From contig JAFSWK010000028.1 of assembly GCA_017444505.1 (NCBI GenBank), positions 1 to 28,690 on the forward strand: DNA of 28,690 bases, read 5' to 3'. The position numbers were made by a program, and so were the translations under genes. This document shows, one piece after another, positions 24,129 to 28,690 of the stretch (positions within the stretch are counted from its first letter, which is position 1; every line of letters starts with the position of its first letter). The notes below the pieces were generated by a model. It worked only from the letters and a program-made list of their open reading frames with translations, did no database searches and was not told where the DNA came from. The stretch comes from Rhodocyclaceae bacterium (lineage in GTDB: Bacteria; Pseudomonadota; Gammaproteobacteria; Burkholderiales; Rhodocyclaceae).

Positions 24129-24779
24129 ATGATCGGCTGGCACGTTGTTCCCGTCACATCCTTCTGCCAGAACTGCACGCTCGTTTGGTGCGAGAAAACG
24201 CGCCGCGCGGCAGTCATCGACCCCGGTGGCGACACCGCCAAGGTCATTGCCACGGCCAAGTCGCTCAAGCTCACCATCGAGCGCATCCTGCTCACCCACG
24301 GCCATCTGGATCACGCCGGCGGTGCCACCGACCTCGTCCGGCAACTGGGCGGCAACATTCCCATTGAAGGCCCGCACGAAGAAGACGCCTTCTGGCTCGA
24401 CGGCATGATGCAGCAAGCGCAAATGTTCGGCGTCGGCGGCGTGGAACCCTGTACGCCGGAGCGCTGGCTGGCCGATGGCGACAGCGTGCAGGTGGGCGAA
24501 GAAACCTTGCGTGTGCTGCACACGCCCGGCCACACGCCCGGGCACGTGGCCTTTTATCACGAAGAAGCGCGTTTTGCGCAGGTCGGCGACGTGCTCTTTG
24601 CCGGCTCCATCGGGCGCACCGATTTTCCGCGCGGCGACTTTCACACGCTGATTGCCAGCATCCGCGAAAAGCTCTTCCCGCTGGGCGACGACGTCACCTT
24701 CATCCCCGGCCACGGTCCGGACTCCACCCTGGGGGCAGAGCGGCGCAGCAACCCCTTCGTGGGTGAAAACGCCCGTTAA
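24129..24779 (+). CDS. Metallo-beta-lactamase-fold hydrolase (GloB/YcbL-like)
   Basis: This 216-residue cytoplasmic protein has the dinuclear zinc motif T-H-G-H-L-D-H-A-G-G (about 57-66), a later His in H-T-P-G-H-T-P-G-H (about 138), the bridging Asp in V-G-D-V-L-F-A-G-S-I-G-R-T-D (about 157) and the final P-G-H-G-P (about 197). The F-A-G-S-I-G-R-T-D-F-P-R-G-D segment is characteristic of the YcbL/glyoxalase II-like branch, which hydrolyses glutathione thioesters such as S-lactoylglutathione. It lacks the C-terminal helical domain of classical GloB. GGAGG lies about 7 nt before the ATG. The substrate cannot be settled from sequence. Confidence 0.88.
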   Translation: MIGWHVVPVTSFCQNCTLVWCEKTRRAAVIDPGGDTAKVIATAKSLKLTIERILLTHGHLDHAGGATDLVRQLGGNIPIEGPHEEDAFWLDGMMQQAQMFGVGGVEPCTPERWLADGDSVQVGEETLRVLHTPGHTPGHVAFYHEEARFAQVGDVLFAGSIGRTDFPRGDFHTLIASIREKLFPLGDDVTFIPGHGPDSTLGAERRSNPFVGENAR

Positions 24780-24788
24780 GCGTGCGCC

Positions 24789-26072
24789 ATGCGGCGACGA
24801 CACCGCCTTTTGCTCCTGTCTGGCGCGTTCTTCGCGCTTGCGCTGCTCGCCGCCGCCTCGCCGCTGTCCCGCATCCTGTTCTCGCACATCGCCAGCCACT
24901 GGCTGCGTCCCGAACTGCGCATCGGCGCGCTGCACTGGCAACTCTTCCCGCATCCGCAAATCACCCTGAATGAACTGCGCCTGCTCGCGCCCGAAGACGG
25001 CAAAGCCTTCGCGCATCTGGAAGAACTCACACTCACCGCGCGCGGGCTGGCGCTGCCCGACGTCGCCGCGCGCGGGCTGGCGCTTGCGCTTTCGCCCAAA
25101 CGCATCCAGTCCGAATACTGGCTGCATCCGCAGCCGGAATCGGACGCCCCCGTGCGCCTGCCCAATCTCACGCTGGCCGATGCCCGCATCGACTACCGCG
25201 CCGACGAACAATCCGCGCCCTGGCAGCTTGTGTTGCCGCAGCTCGTTTTCACCGCCCCCACACCCGGCGCCGCCCCGTCGCTCACTGCCTACGGCCAGTT
25301 GCTTTCGCCCGAACAACCGCAAGCGGCGGCGCTGGCGTTTCACAGCCATGTGCTGCTCGACGGCGAACTGCGCACCCTCCGCCGCGCCCTCTTCACCGCC
25401 GAAGGCGCGCTGGCGCAGTGGCAGCTTGCGCCTGCGGCGTATCTTTTGCTGCACGACATGCCGCTGGCCGCCGATGCCTGGCCCGAAAAAATCGAACTTT
25501 CCGCGCACGCCCTGCGCGAAGAATCTGCACCGCGCGAGACGTTGGAACTTTCCGTGCACGGCAGCCCCGCAAATCTGGACTTCGCCTTTCAGATGCAGCA
25601 GGCGGACGACGCGCTGGCCGCCGCGCACGCCCGCCTCGCACTGAACGAACTAACGGCGGACGAAGACGGCGCTCTGCACCTGCCGCTGCGCGCCTTGCAT
25701 CTGGCCGTGCCCAGCGTCTGCGCCCGCACGCCGCACCAGCTTGAATTTGCCGACACCGTCGTGCGCTACGCGCCCGAAACCCGCGCCTTTCAGCTTGACC
25801 TGCGCGGCGCGCTGGATGCCCACCCGCTGCGCCTGAAACTGGCGCACGACCCGCACGCCGCCCTCCGCTGGCAAGGCGAAGGCACGCTGGCTGCACTGAA
25901 TCTGGGCGACTGCCCCGCCGCCCCTTCCGCGCCGGACGAAGCCGACAGCAACCCGCTGGCTTTCGTCGATTTCTTCGAGCACCTTTCCGGCGTTTCGCTG
26001 CAACTTGCCATCGGAGAGTTCCACATGCGCGGGATTCGGGCGCATAATCTGCAAGTGCATCTTTCCCCTTGA
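24789..26072 (+). CDS. AsmA-like protein, apparently lacking its usual C-terminal part
   Basis: This 427-residue protein has an uncleaved N-terminal signal anchor (R-R-R-H-R-L-L-L-L-S-G, hydrophobic to about residue 25) and then an AsmA-like N-terminal region (L-R-I-G-A-L-H-W-Q-L-F-P-H-P-Q-I-T-L-N-E-L-R-L). AsmA-family proteins are envelope proteins of the chorein-like group linked to lipid movement and outer-membrane assembly. Typical members are about 600-700 residues. Here the protein ends in the G-E-F-H-M-R-G-I-R-A-H-N-L-Q-V-H-L stretch, which in relatives lies inside the C-terminal AsmA domain and is followed by about 150-200 more residues. I see no continuation in another frame downstream. 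The stop is inside an inverted repeat. Its start is 9 bp after the hydrolase stop. Confidence 0.65.
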   Translation: MRRRHRLLLLSGAFFALALLAAASPLSRILFSHIASHWLRPELRIGALHWQLFPHPQITLNELRLLAPEDGKAFAHLEELTLTARGLALPDVAARGLALALSPKRIQSEYWLHPQPESDAPVRLPNLTLADARIDYRADEQSAPWQLVLPQLVFTAPTPGAAPSLTAYGQLLSPEQPQAAALAFHSHVLLDGELRTLRRALFTAEGALAQWQLAPAAYLLLHDMPLAADAWPEKIELSAHALREESAPRETLELSVHGSPANLDFAFQMQQADDALAAAHARLALNELTADEDGALHLPLRALHLAVPSVCARTPHQLEFADTVVRYAPETRAFQLDLRGALDAHPLRLKLAHDPHAALRWQGEGTLAALNLGDCPAAPSAPDEADSNPLAFVDFFEHLSGVSLQLAIGEFHMRGIRAHNLQVHLSP

Positions 26073-26089
26073 AAAGATGCAGATTACGC
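26042..26089. repeat. Inverted repeat at the junction of the two reduced genes
   Basis: TAATCTGCA (26045-26053) and TGCAGATTA (26078-26086) are perfect complements, extendable to 12 bp with one mismatch. An inner pair GCATCTTT (26057-26064) and AAAGATGC (26073-26080) gives an alternative stem. The AsmA-like stop codon (26070-26072) lies in the loop region. No T-run follows, so it is not a classical terminator. Confidence 0.6.
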
Positions 26090-26097
26090 ATCCTTGC

Positions 26098-26961
26098 ATG
26101 GCTACCTGCTTTCTCCTCCCCTTTCTTCGTCTGTGCGCCCGCAGGTGCGCCCTGCCCGCTTCCGCCCTGTTTTTGTTCGCGCCCCCCGCACTGGCCGACG
26201 CCCCGGCTGGCGATGAACATGCCACGCTAATCAGCGTGCTGCTCTGGATGCTGGTCATCACCAGCCTCGCCATCGTCGGGCTAACCTTCGCCGCCTTGCG
26301 CTATCGCCGCGCCCTGCGCCACCTGCGGCAAATCCAGCGACAATCGCGCGAAGCCCTGGAAACACAGCAGAAAACCGACGTTCTCAACCGCACGCTGCTG
26401 CTCGCCGTCGAGCAAAGCCCCACCAGCATCGTCGTCACCGATCTCAACGCCCGCATCGAATACGTCAACCACTGTTTTGGCCAGTTTCAGCAGGCCCTGG
26501 CCGAAACCGGCGCCGACCCGGCCTGCATCACGCTGGAAATTACCGAAAACCTGTTGCTCGAAGACCTCAACGAAGTCATCGCCCGCATGGAAGAACTCAC
26601 CGCCCTCGGCGTGCATTTTTCCATCGACGATTTTGGCACCGGCTACTCTTCGCTGTCTTACCTCAAACGGCTGCCGATCAGCGAAATGAAGATTGACCGC
26701 AGCTTTGTGCGCAACGCCCCCAACGCCCCGGGCGATGCCGCGCTGGTGGAAACCATCGTCCCGGTCGCCAACCACATGCGCCTGCGCACCATTGCCGAAG
26801 GCGTGGAAACCACCGCCCAGGCCGACTTCATGCGCCGCTGGCCGCAAGTCATCCAGCAAGGTTTCCTCTACGGACGCCCCGAACCGGCTGAAGACTGGCT
26901 GGCGCGCTGGCGCAAGTTTCACCTCGGCGCGGGCGCTGCGCAGCCGCTGCCGCCCAACTAA
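26098..26961 (+). pseudogene. Collapsed membrane PAS/(GGDEF)/EAL protein with in-frame internal loss
   Basis: The 287-residue frame begins with a signal-like segment ending A-L-A-D-A, a membrane span (about 43-65) and a coiled linker. The start of a PAS domain follows (L-L-A-V-E-Q-S-P-T-S-I-V-V-T-D-L, E-Y-V-N, about 102-124). At about residue 125-130 the sequence jumps to the second half of an EAL domain: L-A-E-T-G-A-D-P, L-E-I-T-E (about 146-150), D-D-F-G-T-G-Y-S-S-L (about 177-186), M-K-I-D-R-S-F-V, E-G-V-E-T and Q-G-F-L-Y-G-R-P. The rest of PAS, any GGDEF domain and the first half of EAL with the E-x-L motif and the metal-binding Asn are missing. A cyclic-di-GMP phosphodiesterase lacking these should be inactive. 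The frame is intact, so a degenerate regulator is possible. The start is uncertain (ATG 26077 also in frame). Confidence 0.75.
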
Positions 26962-26982
26962 CCCGCGCCGGCCTTCCCGTCC

Positions 26983-28155
26983 ATGACCGTCCCCCCTTCC
27001 CGCGCCCAGGCAGTACGCCGCATCACGCTGTTTTCGCTGGCCACCAATTTCACCCTCTCGCTGGCGCAAATTGCCGTGGGCATTTTCGCCCACGCCTTCA
27101 GCCTGATTGCCGACGCCAGCCACACGCTGGCCGACATTGTTGCCGACTTCGTCGTACTCTTTGCCGCCGGGCGCGCCGCCCGCCCTGCCGACCCCGACCA
27201 TCCCTACGGCCACGGGCGCATTGAAACCGCCGCCAGCCTGTTTCTGGGCGTACTGCTGGTTGTCGTCGGTCTGGGTTTTCTCTGGGCGGCGGGCGAACGC
27301 CTGCAAATGCCTGCCGACCAGTTGCCCACGCTGCACCCCGGCGCGCTGTTCATGGCGCTGTGCACGCTGCTGGCCAAAGAGGCGCTGTTTCGCTTTGGAA
27401 TGCGCGCGGGCAAGCGGCTGGATGCGCCCGTGCTGATTGCCAACGCCTGGCACGCACGGTCGGACGCCGCCTCGTCGCTGGTCGTCGCCATCGGCATTGG
27501 CGGCAGCCTTCTGGGCGTGCCGTTTCTCGAACCGCTGGCCGCGGCGCTCGTCGGCTTTCTGATTCTCATCATGGGGCTGAAAATCGGCTGGCGCGCGCTG
27601 GGCGAACTCATCGACACGGGTCTGCCGCCGGGCGAACTGGCGCGCATTGAAGCGACCGTGCGCGCCGTGCCCGGCGTGCTGGACATGCACGAACTGCGCA
27701 CCCGCCGCATGTCCAGCCATGTGCTGTGTGATTTGCACGTGCGCGTCGCCCCGCGCCTGAGCGTTACCGAAGGGCACGCCATCGCCGACACCGTCTGGGC
27801 GAGCATCCACCGCGCCCACCCGCACATTGACGAAGTGCTGGTGCACATCGACACCGAAAACGACCTCGACCAGCACCCGCCCACCGCCCATCACGCCCTG
27901 CCCGCGCGCGACGAATTTCTCGCCGCCACCCGCCGCGCCTGGGGCGAAAATGACGCACTCGCCCACTGGCTCGCCGCGCATCCCGAACAACTTCAACTGC
28001 ACTACTGCGAAGGCGCTCTGGAAGCCCTCGTCCTGCTGCCCGCCGCAGATACCCCCGCGCTGGCGCTCGCCCCCGCCGAACTCTTCTCTCGCCTGCGCGC
28101 GCATATTCCCGCCCTGCGCCATCTTTCCTTCTATCGGGAAAATGACACACCATAA
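26983..28155 (+). CDS. Cation diffusion facilitator (zinc-type) efflux protein
   Basis: This 390-residue inner-membrane antiporter has six membrane segments. The metal site reads H-T-L-A-D in segment 2 (His about 47, Asp about 51) and H-A-R-S-D in segment 5 (His about 157, Asp about 161); the H-x-x-x-D pair is the zinc-type arrangement of ZitB and ZnT proteins. The D-P-D-H-P-Y-G-H-G-R-I-E motif (about 70-81) is typical. A cytoplasmic ferredoxin-like domain (about 215-293) ends V-L-V-H-I-D. A further ~95 residues follow that I do not recognise. It starts 21 bp after the collapsed EAL gene and has no clear ribosome binding site. Substrate (Zn, possibly Cd, Co or Fe) is inferred. Confidence 0.92.
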   Translation: MTVPPSRAQAVRRITLFSLATNFTLSLAQIAVGIFAHAFSLIADASHTLADIVADFVVLFAAGRAARPADPDHPYGHGRIETAASLFLGVLLVVVGLGFLWAAGERLQMPADQLPTLHPGALFMALCTLLAKEALFRFGMRAGKRLDAPVLIANAWHARSDAASSLVVAIGIGGSLLGVPFLEPLAAALVGFLILIMGLKIGWRALGELIDTGLPPGELARIEATVRAVPGVLDMHELRTRRMSSHVLCDLHVRVAPRLSVTEGHAIADTVWASIHRAHPHIDEVLVHIDTENDLDQHPPTAHHALPARDEFLAATRRAWGENDALAHWLAAHPEQLQLHYCEGALEALVLLPAADTPALALAPAELFSRLRAHIPALRHLSFYRENDTP

Positions 28156-28170
28156 CGGTTTTCGCCACAC

Positions 28171-28193
28171 GGCACCCATTTTTCCTCTATCCT
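28171..28193 (+). promoter_or_regulatory. Possible glnA promoter elements (sigma-54-like and -10-like)
   Basis: GGCAC (28171-28175), five bases, then TTTC resembles the sigma-54 -24/-12 layout seen at E. coli glnA, but the -12 GC is TC here. TATCCT at 28188-28193 could be a sigma-70 -10. No paired NtrC-like sites are evident in the 83-bp gap. Low confidence. Confidence 0.25.
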
Positions 28194-28238
28194 GTGCAAC
28201 TTTCGCCCGCCGGGCATCCTTATCCGGAGCCAACCACA

Positions 28239-28690
28239 ATGAAACCCGAAGAAATCACCCAACTCATCGACGACAAGGACATCCGTTTCATCGACCTGCG
28301 CTTCACCGACATGCTGGGCAAAGAGCAGCACATCAGCCTGCCCACCTCCATTTATGACGAAGAAGACCTCTTCGAGCATGGCCACCCTTTTGACGGCTCC
28401 TCCATGTCCGGCTGGAAAGGCGTGCAGGCTTCCGACATGCTGCTCATGCCCGTGCCCGAGACTGCCTACATCGACCCCTTTTACAGCGATTTGACGCTGG
28501 TGATGACCTGTGACGTGGTCGAACCCACCGACGGCAAAGGCTACGACCGCGACCCGCGCTCGCTCGCCCGCCGCGCCGAGGCCTACCTGAAAAGCACCGG
28601 CATCGGCGACACCGCCTATTTTGGTCCCGAACCCGAATTTTTCATCTTTGACGCCGTCGAATGGTCGATCGACATGAGCGGCTGTTACAG
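28239..28690 (+). CDS. glnA: Glutamine synthetase type I (3' end outside the window)
   Basis: The first 150 residues of the enzyme that makes glutamine from glutamate, ammonia and ATP, the main nitrogen-assimilation step. The beta-grasp N-terminal domain is complete: F-I-D-L-R-F-T-D-M-L-G-K-E-Q-H, then F-D-G-S-S-M-S-G-W-K-G and D-M-L-L-M-P. The start of the catalytic domain is visible at G-P-E-P-E-F-F-I-F-D, with metal-binding Glu residues. GGAG (28225-28228) lies 10 nt before ATG 28239. The C-terminal adenylylation site is beyond the window. It is the first gene after the CDF gene, with its own upstream region. Confidence 0.97.
   Translation, partial: MKPEEITQLIDDKDIRFIDLRFTDMLGKEQHISLPTSIYDEEDLFEHGHPFDGSSMSGWKGVQASDMLLMPVPETAYIDPFYSDLTLVMTCDVVEPTDGKGYDRDPRSLARRAEAYLKSTGIGDTAYFGPEPEFFIFDAVEWSIDMSGCY

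Noticed and set aside
26072..26100. A possible frameshift joining the AsmA-like gene to the following frame
   Set aside because: The downstream frame encodes a signal segment and a PAS/EAL protein, not the missing AsmA residues, so a simple sequencing error does not repair the gene.
26281..28239. A 652-codon open frame on the minus strand opposite the CDF and EAL-remnant genes
   Set aside because: The product is Gly/Arg/Gln-rich with no recognisable domain and mirrors the codon pattern of the plus-strand genes; it is a shadow.
1..28690. tRNA or rRNA genes, CRISPR arrays, insertion sequences, prophage or defence genes
   Set aside because: I looked through the gaps on both strands and saw no cloverleaf-like sequence, regularly spaced repeats, transposase, integrase or restriction genes.

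Overview
The window is a dense, GC-rich bacterial chromosome segment that reads as a betaproteobacterium. The main support is the run truA-trpF-trpB-trpA-accD-folC-dedD/SPOR-cvpA-purF-metZ, an order typical of Betaproteobacteria, together with queG-tsaE-amiC and yajC-secD-secF. I cannot assign a genus. Nearly everything is chromosomal housekeeping. I see no rRNA, tRNA, insertion sequence, prophage or CRISPR array, and no intergenic gap longer than about 275 bp.

Layout. (1) 1-695: the 3' part of an Smr-domain gene, ending in a terminator. (2) 928-4438, minus strand: tsaE, amiC and a PiT-type phosphate transporter. (3) 4475-8804, plus strand: queG (epoxyqueuosine reductase), then yajC-secD-secF (Sec translocase accessory complex) with a good promoter and a strong terminator. 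(4) 9079-19649: an orphan EcfT/CbiQ-like membrane protein, then the long truA-to-metZ run. Many joints in this run overlap or have very short spacers, so translational coupling is likely. It covers tRNA pseudouridylation, tryptophan synthesis, malonyl-CoA formation, folate glutamylation, a SPOR envelope protein, CvpA, the first step of purine synthesis and methionine synthesis. (5) 19674-20300: an unrecognised lipoprotein closed by a terminator. (6) 20383-22942: modABC molybdate uptake. (7) 22990-24779: a DUF4878-like lipoprotein, a YiiX/YebB-like putative papain-fold hydrolase and a metallo-beta-lactamase-fold hydrolase. (8) 24789-26961: two adjacent reduced genes, an AsmA-like protein lacking its usual C-terminal part and a membrane protein in which the start of a PAS domain is joined in frame to the second half of an EAL domain. 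(9) 26983-28155: a CDF zinc-type efflux protein with an extra C-terminal region. (10) 28239-end: the 5' part of glnA.

I did not find a clear new multi-gene system. The most informative oddity is region 8: a collapsed PAS/(GGDEF)/EAL gene that keeps its reading frame but has lost the EAL motif, directly next to a truncated AsmA-like gene, with an inverted repeat at the joint. Secondary points are the orphan EcfT-like protein upstream of truA, a possible intergenic repeat in two gaps 8 kb apart, a possibly leaderless queG, and a CACAAG-type tandem repeat in place of a ribosome binding site before metZ.
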